A stretch of 64,000 nucleotides of DNA from Sycobia sp. Sy_11 (GCA_018907035.1 JACCIC010000038.1:1640001-1704000), one strand, 5' to 3'; shown: positions 11,022 to 23,600, numbered from the stretch's first letter. Program-made: numbers and translations. The notes: generated by a model not told the origin, from the sequence alone.

Positions 11022-11063
11022 CCTGATGAATACATAATGTGAATACATTGTGTATTCATCAGG
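11022..11063. repeat. Perfect 13-bp hairpin at copia break
   Basis: CCTGATGAATACA (11022-11034) is repeated in inverse complement at 11051-11063 with a 16-base spacer. The left arm is the last recognisable copia linker coding sequence, so the inverted copy looks like a scar of a snap-back or template-switch event where the element was truncated. Confidence 0.8.
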
Positions 11064-11084
11064 TGTATTCAATGAATACATACT

Positions 11085-11330
11085 TCATCGAGGAAGCAAA
11101 AATTGAAACAATATATAAATCATATTAATTTTTAGATTTTCGGATTAGATTTTGTCTAGTTTCTAATTAGGTATCCCTACGAAAATCTAAGCTCGTTCCC
11201 TATATGAAATGCCGGTTAAAGTAGGACAAATCGTAACTAGGATCCGACTGGATTTCCATTCTCGATCCTCACAATTAATAAGGAAAACTAACCCGATACT
11301 AGTTAGATTCGAGAATGAGTTTCTACACGG
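11085..11330 (+). mobile_element. CCCGTG-TIR element, 3'-end fragment
   Basis: Matches only the last ~240 bp of the full copy (18750-18980), from CATCGAGGAAGC through GATACTAGTTAGATTCGAGAAT to TTTCTACACGG. It faces the 3' end of the next copy at 11348 across a 17-base spacer, forming a large imperfect inverted repeat. Confidence 0.75.
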
Positions 11331-11832
11331 AACAATTTTCACACTACCCCGTGTAGAAATTTATTCTCGAATCTAACTAGTATCAGGTGAGGTTTCCTTA
11401 TCAAATGTTTGGACCCAGAAGGGAAATCTAGTCTGATCCTAGTTCCGATTTGTTCCACTTTTAATAGCATTTTTAATAGGGAACGAGTTTAGATTTTGGT
11501 AGGTATACCAAGCTAGAAACTAGACAAAATCTAGTCAGAAAATCTAGAAATTAAGCCAATAATAAATTATTCTAATTTTGTTTCCTGGATTAAGTGACTA
11601 ATTTTTTGACTCTTTAATATTTATTTATTTAAAATAAATAAATATATTTACACGTATTTAGGTGCGTATGCCATTTAATTAGCATTCATAAATTATTTTC
11701 TATATGACTATTACGTATTACGATTTACAATAACAATTAATAATTATTAATATTTTTTATACACTAATTATTGTAAATTTTAATGTTAAGCACCTCCTGC
11801 TGAACATATAATATTTTATTCGATGAAAAAAA

Positions 11833-11905
11833 TTCCGACCTCCGCTGAGTATCGAACCCACTACCCTACAATTCGCAAGCTAACACATTATTCACTATGC
11901 TATAA
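11833..11905 (-). repeat. tRNA-like segment in CCCGTG element copy 3
   Basis: On the minus strand GTGGGTTCGATACTC gives a good B box, downstream of TTAGCTTGCGAATTG and an A-box-like AGCATAGTGAATAATG. Same block as at 3908 and 18413. Confidence 0.5.
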
Positions 11906-12049
11906 CTCAATATGCGATTACTATACTATAATTTGCATATGATCGTAAAGCACTTAAAATAATATAATAATTTTATGAAGACAAGATGAAACATATATAG
12001 CAAATCAATTTTTTGAATTCTTTCCCATGTTGAAAAGATCTGCGGGTGT

Positions 12050-12106
12050 TTATATATATATATATATGTACACATACACGCGCGTGCGCGCGCACACACA
12101 CTCATT

Positions 12107-12165
<59 letters not shown>
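12050..12165. repeat. TA / GT-CA / TA compound microsatellite
   Basis: Two TA runs flank a CACACGCGCGTGCGCGCACACA-like alternating purine-pyrimidine stretch, a potential Z-DNA former. It occupies the same place as the TA run of other copies of this element. Confidence 0.85.
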
Positions 12166-12171
<6 letters not shown>

Positions 12172-13419
12172 GTATTCCTAAGGTCTTGACAAGAAAAGAC
12201 ATCGTTCTTTCCAATATTAGAAAAACTTGAGGAAATCTTACTAGAATCAAAATAGAAAGTCTAACCATTTTCTTAGAAAGTAATAATTAATATGACGATT
12301 ATTAGATGATCGTAGGGAAATCTAACTCGGATCTGGCGAGTATTACCTACATGAGGAAATCATCAGTAATACTGACTAGGATCTAGCCCGAACTAGGGAT
12401 ATACCGAGTATATTTCTGCACGGGACTTTGTTCTTTTGCATGAATATTTTATATCAATCGCCCTTTTTTGTTGTGCGAGACTTATAAAGTAGAACGTGAA
12501 AATATAACAGTACTCCTTATAGAAAATATAGATAATATTTAAAGGAAGTGTAAAACTAAAATCTCATATTTTTCTAATGTTTAAAATGATCAACTCTTTT
12601 AGAATTTTCAACAAAATAACTATGTTTGGACGTGCAGTGTGTATTTATTCTAACATTGAATAAATTATTTAATGTGTAATAAGCATTATTTGTATAATTG
12701 TGGAAGAAAAATAAAATAAAATATGTGAAGCATTCACATAATTTATAAAATAATTTCAACGATCAACATTTCATGCCATTACTAAAATCGAAAGAGAAAG
12801 CTTCGCAAACGAGTATTTTTAATATCGTAGCATATAAACCGATATATACTTGATTTACTATGCACAATTTACATTTACAAGTACGCTTAACGTTCGTTAT
12901 GCATCATTGTATGTAAGAGAATAGTTGGGACGAGTAGTTCAATGCGGATTATTTATGTTCTGATTAACAGATGATTTAAAAAGTAAAGATCGTTAGTCAA
13001 CTTTCTCAGTGCCCATAAAGGCCTAAAATATTATAGACTTGCATGACTCTCCCTCATTAGACAGAAATCTATAATGCTCGGACATAATTTGGTGCATTTT
13101 AATGTGTATTAGAATGCAGGGAAAAATCCTTCTATACTCTTGTATTCTCTGTACATTTATAAACTTGAATTATAGAGCCACATCGTTGAGATCATGGAAA
13201 AAATGGCATTTACAATCAACTTACAACAACGACCCCGAGCAAAAAGCAATCAACAATCGCTTATCTCTCGGCAGAGCGCAATCTTGTATATATATGAAAG
13301 ATTGCTCGACAGTTTCGAATCATTCGGCTTCCCAAGCCACCCGGTATCCCCGAAGAGTATCGGAGAAGTTCGTCTCTTAAAAGTCTTCCCAAATCATAGA
13401 TTGCCAGAGAAGTCCAAAA

Positions 13420-13920
13420 TTTCACTCTATACTTGCACGTCGGGTGCGGGATGGAGTGGTAGAGGAAACGGGGCTCGCTCCCCTCTGCGAGGGTCCAGAA
13501 TCCGAGTCGTTCCAGGTCCCACAGTCACTGTAGCCTCCCGTGCGACCCCTCGTCCAAAACAAGCCGTGACATCGCGCGCCTATTGAAGCAACCACGTGTA
13601 ACGAGCGCGGCCACGCGTCCGCATCCGTCATGGCCGTCGGTCCGTAAAATTGGCGCCACCTGTCCTGGCCGCCCGCCCACCCCGACCGACTCTATACATA
13701 CAAATATACGTCGCGTAGATATACAAGCAGTTCCCCGCCCTAGCGCGGGCCCAGCCAAAGTCTACCGACGTTGTAATACGTTTGATGCATTTATAATACC
13801 GACGTCGTGGCGCCGACGATCCTTGACTCTGGATACGCGGTACGTCGCCGGTCGACTGGCAGTTACGGCGAATCGGAGCGGCAAGAGACGGTAGCGCGTG
13901 TTGCAAGGGTCCTGAACTCT
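13420..13920. other. GC-rich island, possible regulatory region
   Basis: A 500-bp block rich in CpG within otherwise AT-rich DNA. No protein signature in any frame that I recognise. Such islands in insect genomes often mark promoters, enhancers or conserved non-coding exons, but that reading is inference. Confidence 0.3.
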
Positions 13921-16039
13921 CATGTGCACTCTGTACGTAAATATATCAAAATACCATCGCGTGCGCCTTGATGAGGATTGCCGATTTCGGCCGAAGCAGG
14001 AGTTGATACGCCAGAACGTGAAAAAAGTCCTACCTCGCTGTGAATTCGTTGAGTCGAATATAATAGCTTTCAAAAATTTATTAGCCAAAATTCCAATACT
14101 TTTGCGATTTCTTATTTTCCCACAGAGCTTATGACGGAAACGAGTATAATAATAAAATCTATGCATCCATAATTGTAAGAGTCTAATATTACGCGTTGAT
14201 TTTTTGCAAGATGCTTTTTGTAAGATTTCGCGTAAAATTGAAATGGAAATATTTTAAAACTGTATTAACGAAAAATGATCATCTTTAATATTAATAACAG
14301 TCATTTATTCGACCTCGGCACTACTTCTAATTAGATAAAATATTTTGTTTACAAGTTAAATCTCAGGGCTCGTTTTTATTCTTATTTTTTAATTTTCTTT
14401 GAATTTTTTATTTCTTTTTTTTGTATATTTTGCAGTTGATAGATAAAAATAAATATATAAGCCTATATATGTTTTATTTATCAGTCTCTTGATTATTTGT
14501 AGTGTCTTCAATGGGAATCCTTATTGCCAGAACTTTCCGTTAATCGTTCTAATAATTTTCTTTTTTTCTTTTAACTTGCAAGACTGAAAGTCTACGGTTT
14601 TTCAAGATTTTGTGACAATTTTTTTATCGAAATAATTAGATACTAAAGGAATAGCATTTATACAATTAAAAAAAATTAACATTAAAATCAACATTAAAAA
14701 AATATATAAGATTAATAAATATGTTCAAAATTTAAAATTTTATCTCAAGTTTTTCTCTTGATATATTTTATTATCAGTAATTTCCAACCCAATTCAATAA
14801 TGGAAAAATTAGACATTTTAAAAATGTTCATTTCAAGTTTTTTTACGATTAGATATTTACCATGAAATAACTATTAGCATATGAGTTTTTAGCCGACTTG
14901 TATAGGTACATATCACAGAAAATTAATATTAAAGCCAACTTTCTTTTTTTTATGTTGAATTATTTGAATCTATTTTTCAGGGTCGTAATTTCCATTCATG
15001 AATATTTAAAGATTCCTAATGAGAATTAATCCAGCTTTGTATTAAGTCCAAAAATTTTGCATAATTAATGTTTGATTTTAATAAAATGACATAACAAAAA
15101 CGTTATATATTCGTTATAATGAAAACGTATATAATTATTAAATAATACGCTGATAATGTGACTTCAAGATCCTTTAAGCTTCTCTACTATCAAATTATAC
15201 TTAGAGAAATATTATTCTGCCAGACACTAACTCTTAGACTCTTTACAAATAATTACTGTTTATGTTTAGTATATCAAAAATTATATTTAAACATCCCCTT
15301 TGTAGATCGAACTCCTCGAGAGATCTACTCGACATTCTGTTTCACATATTGTAGTATTACAATAATAGAAATGTGAATAGGAAAAATCGACGAGATCTCT
15401 TGGAGAATATTATATAAGAAAAAAGCATAAGTTTGATTAAACTTCAGTAATTTGCGTAGAATCATTTGTCGATGAATAACTTCATGTTGTTCATACTCTT
15501 ACTTTATTGATACCCGTGGTAATATTCTAATTAATTTTAAAAAATTTCTTTGAATTAATATTATATATTAAAAACTTGTGGTTACTATAAACAAACCTCC
15601 AGTTAGGTTTATCTTCCTTAATTACTAAATCAGCGTACTTAAAAATCTACTTAATTACAGAAACTTGTACCTCTATCTCTCTTTTTCCCTCGTTAATTTT
15701 GGGATCCTCTAAATAAATAAGAAATCATTGCATTAGACCGGAGAGACCATTAAATCACCGGGAACTTCCACTTTTCTATACCGGTGCGGGTGAAGCGAGC
15801 ATCAGAGGAGGGACCCGAGCGCGTAATGTGATTGTTTCCGAGCGAACGGGCGGGCGAGATGCGCCACCGATGACTTCATCCGCCGCCCCATCGCGATTTC
15901 CCAGCAGCACTTTGCTATCACAGAGAGACAGAGAGAGGGGGGGATATGACCGTCGTTGGATACCGAGCGTCACTAATGTGGAGTACTCAGTATTTCGCAT
16001 AGCTTCAGAGAGTTTTATATAATAATTATTATATATATA

Positions 16040-16170
16040 TAGATATATATATATATATATATATAGATAGAGTAGATAGATTAGATAGATGTAGATAGTA
16101 GATAGATAGATAGATAAGATAGATAGTAGATAGATAGATAGATGATAGATAGATAGATAGATAGATAGAT

Positions 16171-16213
<43 letters not shown>
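16040..16213. repeat. (GATA)n / (GA)n compound repeat
   Basis: TA run, then irregular TAGATAGATAGA units, then GA units ending in GCGCGAGAG. Confidence 0.9.
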
Positions 16214-16217
<4 letters not shown>

Positions 16218-18182
16218 AGAGAGACAAAGAGTGAGAGGGGGCAGGGGAATGGGAGAGAGAACGAAACATCAGCTTATTCATGTGCGATGACAACAATGAA
16301 GAAGATTGTATTAATTTTTTTTCGAATTCGAGGGGTTGGTGGAGCAACGTACTGCCACCAAAGCTGGAGAAAGATTGCAAGTGCGCCGAACACGTTACTT
16401 ATACATGGCATGCAAGCGACTTGCTTCGAGAGCAGTTGGCGTAGCTCCGAGCTTCATTAATTCTGCGTATGAATTCAAATTTGTGCATTCAATCGAAAAC
16501 TTCAATGCATAAGCTGAATGAATTTGTCCATTATCGTATATACGATATGTTAAATTGAGCATTAATTTAAAAGCAAAGTGCTTCTTAATGCATTTTTCGA
16601 ACAATGCTTTCGCGGCGAATAGTATATTACAAAATCTTTCAGTCTAAACCGAAAAGAACAAAGCGAGAGTTTACGACAAGAACAAAGCCGAGTCGATGGT
16701 ATTGAAAAACGCACCCGAGTCATTTCAAAGCCCGATGTATGCAACTGCACTCATCGATAGAACGATTCTTTGGGCGTCGAGCACAAAGATAAATCGTTGT
16801 ACCCCTGAGCGATAGACAATCTCTTAAGAGACCAAAGGGATGTACTAGAAGCTGTCCTCGAACACATCGCGCAGCTGGTAATAACGCGAGGCGAAAGCCG
16901 TCGAACGAATGCCGTCGAACACCGGAAGCTGTCGTGATATAAATCGCCTCAATCTCGGGGAGTCGCCAGGCCACCTCGTGCAGCTGATGAATCTCCGTTT
17001 CCGACGTACGCGAACGTATTTTGTTTAAAGATATATACAGGGGTAGTGTATACACGGGACGCGGCTTCTTTTTTCTAGGCGATTGGCGAAGAACAAAACG
17101 CGAGCGCGACACACCGGGCGATAGACTCGCCGCATTATATACTGTTCTCGCGTAGGTACATTACAATATTATACGCGCCCGCTCCTTCTCTCGGAGCTGC
17201 AGCGGCAAGAATCGAGCAACTGAACACCGTTCTGTGGATCTTCGAAAGGATTATGGAAGCGCGGAGGTGAGTATCTGGACGAGAGGGTAGACGGGGGACC
17301 GGCAAGGGAGGCAAATCCTTTAATGGCATTGTTGGCATTTGAATAACACGAAACACGATACGAGATCGACCGCCCTTGAGTCCTTTCTTCCCCACTCCCT
17401 GTCCACCCTTCTCTTCTCTTTACCCCCAGATGCTCCTCGTTGGCCCGATATGCGGGGTGTTGGGTTACTCCGCCCGATGCGCAACCTCTCCAACGCTCTT
17501 CGACGCATATATGCGTGCCGCCCGCACCTAGCGTGGCATCTCAATGCGCCCTTGTACACGATAAAGAACATCGACTCGGTGGTCTTCCAAGAAAACAAGG
17601 AAACGCTCACATCCGCGATCGTCCGCGCACCTGTGTGCAGTAGACGCGAGAAGCATTCGGATTGAGACGATTTTAAAACTCGCTGAAAAATCTTTTTAAT
17701 TTTTTATTGCCCGCATACCTTAGATATTAATGATGATCCCGTACAGAAATATACTAGGCATATCCCTAGTTCAGGCTAGATCCTAGTCAGTATTACTGAT
17801 GACTTCCTCATGTAGGCAATACTCGCCAGATCCGAGTTAGACTTCCGTATCTAATAAACGTCTTATATTAATTATTAATTTCTCGACTATATTCAAATTT
17901 CCTTATCTTTTATTGACGTTAGAAAGATATACGTGTTTTCTGTAGTCAAAATTTTACAAGTAGAAAAATTAAGGAAATGTTTAGGCTATCTATCTTGAAT
18001 CTAGTCAGATTTCCTTAATTTCTCCCTATTTTTCAAAGAATGACGTTTTTCTAGATGAAATCTGCAAAGTAAGAGAAGTAAGAAAATGGTTAGACTTTCT
18101 ATTTTGATTCTAGTACAATTTCCTCAACTTTTTCTAATATTGGAAAGAACGCTGTCTTTTCTTGTCAAGACCTTAGGAATAC

Positions 18183-18189
<7 letters not shown>

Positions 18190-18225
<36 letters not shown>

Positions 18226-18250
18226 TTATTTATTTATTTATTTATTTATA
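18190..18250. repeat. (TA)n then (TTTA)n microsatellite in element
   Basis: TA run grading into TTTA tetranucleotide units, at the conserved internal position of the CCCGTG element. Confidence 0.9.
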
Positions 18251-18412
18251 TTTATATATATATATAAACACCCGCACATCTTTCCAACATGGGAAAGAAT
18301 TTAAAAAATTCATTTACTTTGTATGTTTTATCTTGTGTTTCTAAAATTATGTTATGATCTTAAGTAGTGTACGATCATATGTAAAGTATATTACAGTAAT
18401 TGCATATCGCAT

Positions 18413-18483
18413 TTAAGCATAGTTAATAACGCGTTAGCTTGCGAATCGTAGCGTCGTGGGTTCGATACTCAGCGGAGGTCGGA
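18413..18483 (+). repeat. tRNA-like segment in CCCGTG element copy 4
   Basis: TAAGCATAGTTAATAACGCG (A-box-like) followed by GTGGGTTCGATACTC (B box). The spacing is tRNA-like but the arms are degenerate. Confidence 0.5.
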
Positions 18484-20402
18484 ATTATTTTCATCGAAAT
18501 AAAATAATTTATATCTTCACCGGAGCTGTTTAATATTTAAATTTACAATAATTAGCGTAAAAAAATATATTAATAATTATTAATTCTTAACTGTAAATCG
18601 TAATGCGTTATACGAAGTAATGCACATAGAAAATAACTTATAAATTCTAATTGAATGGTATGCGTTACCTAAATACATAAATATATTTTTTATTTTAAAT
18701 AAATAAATATTAAAGAGTCAAAAAATTATTCACTTGATCGAGGAAACAAAATTAGAATAATTTATAAATCGTCTTACTTTCTAAATTTTCTGACTAGATT
18801 CTGTCTAGTTTCTAACTTGGTATACCTACCAAAATGTAAGCTCATTCCCTATATAAAATGCTATTAAAAGTGGAACAAATCGGAAATAGAATCGGACTAG
18901 ATTTCTCTTCTGGATCCGAACATTTAATAAGGAAAACTAACCCGATACTAGTTAGATTCGAGAATGAATTTCTACACGGGATACAGTACTAAGTTTTCTT
19001 GTTTTTGTTTTGCATGAACCTCGCGTAGAACAAAATTGTATTTTTCAAGGTTATTATAGTACTATGCGAAAAATTTAATAAAGAATTTTCTGTTTTGACC
19101 TATTACTGCTCAATTTTGTATTTATAAACTAAAATTTATAGTCGAATAAAAATGTAATGTATTTTTTTTTATCAACTTTTATTCTTTTTTTTTCTTCAGT
19201 AGATTAAGAAATCATTAAATAATTGTTATATAAATGTTTTTATTATTGTGTGTGAACAACAATTGTGGTAATTCTACAGAGTATACTAACAATATTTTCA
19301 AAGTTAGTTTTGGAATATATTTTATCCTATGGTCGCACTCGTACGAAAATCCTGAATACATATGATTTAAGCAATATACAATAAAATTATTCAACTTTTA
19401 AAAAGCAAGGAAATAAATTTACATGTTATTTGATCATTCATTATTGGCTAAAAAATGTCAATGCTGACGTCGAAGAACGAAAAAATTAAAGAGTTTTGTT
19501 GTTGTTTTCTATACATAAAGATATTATAGTATTTTAGTATCCAATGTTGCAGATCTCATTTAAATTATAATTTCATATTACTGTTGTTTGTGGATGAGAC
19601 CTTTACGAGATTAGTAATATAGACATAGAATCTTTCCAAGAAAAAGTTCTTGTAGTTGTATATATGTCTTGTAAAACGTCTATTAATCCAATCACCAACA
19701 CTTTATCCACTTACAAAGCGTTACTTTCTATTTAAGCAGTCGCGTGTGTTCTAGAAAATAAGATACGGAAAGAGAAAATTATATTACAATCGAGCATTAA
19801 TTCATGAAATCCAATATGTAATTTTCAGAATTGTATCTCGATTTAAAGACATTAACAACAGCTTATAGTTAATTTGAATATCCTACAATGCGATATGGAT
19901 AAATCGTTTAGAAATTCAGAAAACTTTGCATGGAACAATTTCATACCAGTACACTCAACTATTTTGTTACAACTTTACTTTTTTACGAATATAGACAGAG
20001 CGCCTTTGTCGACATCTCTGTCGACACTTGATAAATTTCGAAAAATCTTGTTTAATTATAAAATAGAAAATGTAGAAACCAACTATTAAGACTCGGGCAG
20101 ACGTAGAATCGCTTCATTTCATTTTGACTTTTGCGAGCATTTCGAGATTTCGAGAGCCTTTGAAAACAGCTACGAGATTTTCTTGACGGATCCGCTCAAA
20201 ACATTGTGTCTGCCGTATCTCTGCCTATATGTATGTATATTATATATAATGGGAAGCGTGGAGCCCATTGAAATTTATGTTCCGCATTATTACCATATTT
20301 ACACGTTCGTCAATTAAGCGCTCCTAGATATTATATTATATAGACATATACATGCATGCAGAGAGAAATTGAAAGAGTGAGAGAGAAAGAGAGAGATAGC
20401 GC

Positions 20403-20405
<3 letters not shown>

Positions 20406-20447
<42 letters not shown>
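20406..20447. repeat. (GA)n microsatellite
   Basis: Uninterrupted GA run; a GC-rich island follows directly. Confidence 0.95.
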
Positions 20448-20450
<3 letters not shown>

Positions 20451-20589
20451 GGGGTAGAGGCGAAGGCGGGAGAAATTGAAGAATTAAAACAAGCGGGCAT
20501 TCCCGTTCCCCCGCGCGATCGTTCCCCTTTGGCACTGGTACGTTCTCACGATCCCGCATCTAAATTGACGAAACTTTATGCCCGAACGT

Positions 20590-20612
20590 CTCTTCTTGTT
20601 TCAGGTGAGTAT
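20590..20612 (+). promoter_or_regulatory. Recursive-splicing (ratchet-point)-like site
   Basis: TCTTCTTGTTTCAG is immediately followed by GTGAGTAT: a pyrimidine tract and acceptor AG at 20603-20604 abut a strong donor starting at 20605. This zero-length-exon arrangement is the hallmark of insect recursive splice sites in very long introns. It could equally be the chance 3' end of a non-coding exon. If real, the region belongs to a long plus-strand intron. Confidence 0.35.
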
Positions 20613-23600
20613 CGCGCGATGTTTGGGATCTCGCATATATTAATTTGCGCTCGAGCGAACCGAAAGGAGGGAGAGAGACGGAGGAGAAGAGGGCCGGAGA
20701 CGCGCAGACGGACCGCCGCGGCGGTCCGTGCCCCTCTCCCTCCCCGGGCTCTATCTCGCCTGTTTAGCGGTGGTCTCGCTCGTCTTCGGTGAATATTTTT
20801 ATTATGTGTATATAACCTCGCGAGTCCCGGCCCGGTCACTCGTAAAGTCGCTCGCCTAATGTTCTCCCGAGCCTGACACGGGACATCTTTCGCCTGGACG
20901 GCGTGGGCGCGCCAACATTTTTGGCCAGAAAAGTGCGCGAGCAACCCGCCCTGTCGTTTCTGCTCGGTCGCACATAAGTATATTTATATGCTTATAAATA
21001 TAGAGCATTGGCACGGTTTACCAAAATTGAATGTGCATCTCCTGCCACTTATCGAGGCTCGTTCTACCGATTTATATATACCGGGATATTCGAGTCGGCG
21101 TTTCCATTGATATTCAGTTTTACTGGTTTTATGTTTATTCGTATAAAAGAACAGTGCTCGCGAATCGATAAGTAGAGTTATGGAAATAAATTAAACCGTC
21201 ATATTCATTTTCTCGTTTACCTTCAGTAATCAATAATGAAAATGCAATTAACACTGTTCTGAATTCATATATAGATAAATGGATAATTCGCGATCGCGAT
21301 GATCGGTATAATAATTTTCAAGAATTTCTTGAAAAAGCTTGTTTTAAAACTTTTCGAAATCGTAGAGTAAAGTATTTAATGATTCAAGTGTAGTTAATTT
21401 TTTTTAATTTGTAATAAATAAACGAAGTATAATTGAAAATTTTTTTCAATAAAATTATATCTGTTTATTTGCGATAATGTACCGATGAGTAAGAATAGAT
21501 AACGAGGTAATTTTTATGAATTAAAGACTGCGTGTATAATGGATTATTAAAGTTTTTGCCGTTATTCATAAAGTTTATGTGCAATCTGTTTATTTTAAAT
21601 ATTTTCATAGTAATTAAGCGCATTATATAATAGGGTTCGTGCATATTTTGTAACATTTACAAAACTTTTAGTTATTTTGATCAATAAGCTTTCATCAATG
21701 TAAATTATAATTATTTGTTAATTATATTGTTTTGTAAATAGTTAAATAAAATACTGGAATTGTAGCTATAGTTTAATAAGTTTTAACCAATAGTCTCATG
21801 TTGGAATTCATGTTTATTTACTTTAAACACCCTTAAAACTGGAAAATTCAAATTTTTTTTGGAAAAGCCATTTGTTTCTATATCTTTAAGAGTACTTTTA
21901 CTTGCTAACGGAGTTTTTTTACATTTGCAATACTTCCCGAAATCTTAGTTGATCATAGCAAAATTTATTATACAGGTCGTTTGAGCATAAAAGAATCAGC
22001 TATAAGCAAAACAAAATAATTCAATCTCTTTTTTAAAACTACAAAACTGCAAGGTGTAAGGTTTGAGTGATGTTAAGAATTACGTAGCGGTTCATGTATT
22101 GATCGGGTTTCAGAATTAAAATTTTAAAGATAAAGCGTTAAATTTTTTAAAATAAAGAGGCTTCAAAGTTGAATTATTCATATTTTCTGATTAAGCGATG
22201 GTTTTTCAACATCTCGGGAAAGTTAAAAAGTGCCAGTGCAAATATAATTTCGCATTCAGTAAAAGCATGCTATAATATAACATAAGGATATATAAGTCAC
22301 GTATAAGATTAAAAAATATTAATTATATATTTATATTTATTATATCAAATATATCACATATCATTTTAAAAAGTTCATATTAAATAACATAAATTCAGTT
22401 AAGTAATTTACATTTTTGATATAATTATTTTTGTAAGCTTTTTATTCTATTAAATTCTGCAATGTATACAGCATTGACCTTTGCTATATATATTCGATAT
22501 AATTATTTCGAACTAATGACTTTGAATACTATAATTGTAAACACTATTTAAGTTATACTTGTAAATTTTAATATAAAGAATTTAAATTTTTCCGATGCAT
22601 TTTCTGTTTTCTGTTCTATTAGTTATATCAAAAGTAATAACTTTTAACGTCATAAAAGTAACAAATATAAATTAAACAATTTTGTGGAAAACACTTTTTG
22701 TTTACTAAATTTTGTTTGTATACAATATTCTATATTGCCAAAATGATAGCTTAAAGTATTTAAAATGGAATATTTAGTCATCTGAACATCTATAGTTATT
22801 TATTAAAAGATGTTTTAATAGAAGTATTAATATGTAATGTGAATGGAGTTCGAAGATAACTTGTCAAAATATTTTTTATAGTTTTATTATATATTATTTT
22901 TTTACACCTAAAATCAATTTTTGCCAATAATACAGCTTTGTCTTAATTAAAAATGTTGAAATAAAATACTCAATACTCGTTCAATACATATTTTACTTCA
23001 ATCTTGCGCGAAATTGCCATAAAAATTGATCAAATACGCACATCCTCTGCTTATAAATACAAGTTGGCGGCACGCTGAATTATTCCTATTACTTATCATC
23101 GAACGAGCCAAATTTAGCAGCAACGATCTCTCTACAAATCGTTTGCGCGTTGTCGCATCAAAAGACTTGTGACGCCTGGCCCTACCACCGTCGAGTTTCT
23201 TTGAAGTTATATGACTGTAAACAAGCGATATACTTAGCGCGGTCGTGAATTTGGAGGAAGCCTGAGAGCTGAGAGATAGAAAGCGCAAAAAAGCCGGGAT
23301 GCAAAGTTTGGTGGCGCGCAAAGTAAGTTATAGAGCTGCTCGAGATCGGAGGACATAGCCTGTAATCATAAAAAAGGAAAGGGAGGGAGAAATCGAGAAA
23401 GTGTAATAGAAAACGGAGATTGATAGGCGTAAGTGATATTTTGGTCAGAAAAAAGGTTTAATCAAGCGTAATAACTAAGTGTAAACAAATGTTAAATAAA
23501 TGTGCGCGTGAGTGAAATTTCACAGAGTGAAATTATATCGATGGATATTGCATACACAAATAGAAGTTGAAAATTATTGCCATGAATTTTCCAAGTAAGC

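Larger units (their letters stand above)
7871..11085 (+). mobile_element. Ty1/copia retrotransposon (plus strand), 3' half missing
   Basis: It comprises a 5' LTR (7871-8171), a copia-type primer-binding site (8172-8185), a leader with a TA run, and one long Gag-protease-integrase ORF (8458-10920). A short frame-shifted continuation lasts until about 11041. It ends in the conserved linker just before reverse transcriptase. RT, RNase H and the 3' LTR are absent, replaced at a hairpin (11022-11063) by CCCGTG-element sequence. It inserted into the integrase of the decayed minus-strand copia element. The five bases before the LTR are GTCTT, but the matching duplication is lost. Confidence 0.85.
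11348..12424 (-). mobile_element. CCCGTG-TIR DNA element, copy 3 (both ends present)
   Basis: 1,077 bp in reverse orientation, with CCCGTGTAGAAAT at the left and ATTTCTGCACGGG at the right. It keeps the tRNA-like block (11833-11905), a TA microsatellite region (12050-12165) and the AAGGTCTTGACAAGAAAAGAC word. Compared with the copy at 17738 it lacks about 200 bp between the ATGGTTAGA-like block and the terminus. No coding capacity. Confidence 0.8.
12425..17737. other. Non-coding stretch with GC-richer islands
   Basis: I find no gene. Mostly AT-rich sequence with GC-richer islands at about 13420-13920, 15780-15960 and 16720-17660 that stand out sharply from their surroundings. Short ORFs inside the islands have no recognisable domains and overlap on both strands, as GC-rich DNA often does. 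GATA/GA repeats lie at 16040-16213. A strong donor-like GAG|GTGAGTAT at 17266/17267 follows an acceptor-like CTGCAG at 17202. The islands could be regulatory or transcribed non-coding exons; the sequence alone does not decide. Confidence 0.5.
17738..18980 (+). mobile_element. CCCGTG-TIR DNA element, copy 4 (longest complete copy)
   Basis: 1,243 bp from CCCGTACAGAAATATA to AATTTCTACACGGG, so the terminal inverted repeat is about 13 bp. Inside are three related blocks built on TTAAGGAAATG..TAGGCTATCTATCTTGA and TCTAGTCAGATTTCC, the AAGACCTTAGGAATACG word, a TA plus TTTA microsatellite (18190-18250), the tRNA-like block (18413-18483), and AT-rich sequence to the 3' end. Bases flanking the ends are GATGAT and ATACAG, so a long target-site duplication is not evident; a two-base AT duplication is possible. 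No ORF. Superfamily unresolved. Confidence 0.8.

Noticed and set aside
13194..13586. 130-codon plus-strand ORF in a GC-rich island
   Set aside because: No recognisable domain, competing ORFs in other frames and strands across the same island, and composition alone explains its length.
16720..17112. 130-codon minus-strand ORF
   Set aside because: GC-rich island with ORFs on both strands; no motif, and no start context or neighbour to support a gene.
17339..17665. 108-codon plus-strand ORF
   Set aside because: Overlaps an equally long ORF on the opposite strand; no domain recognised.
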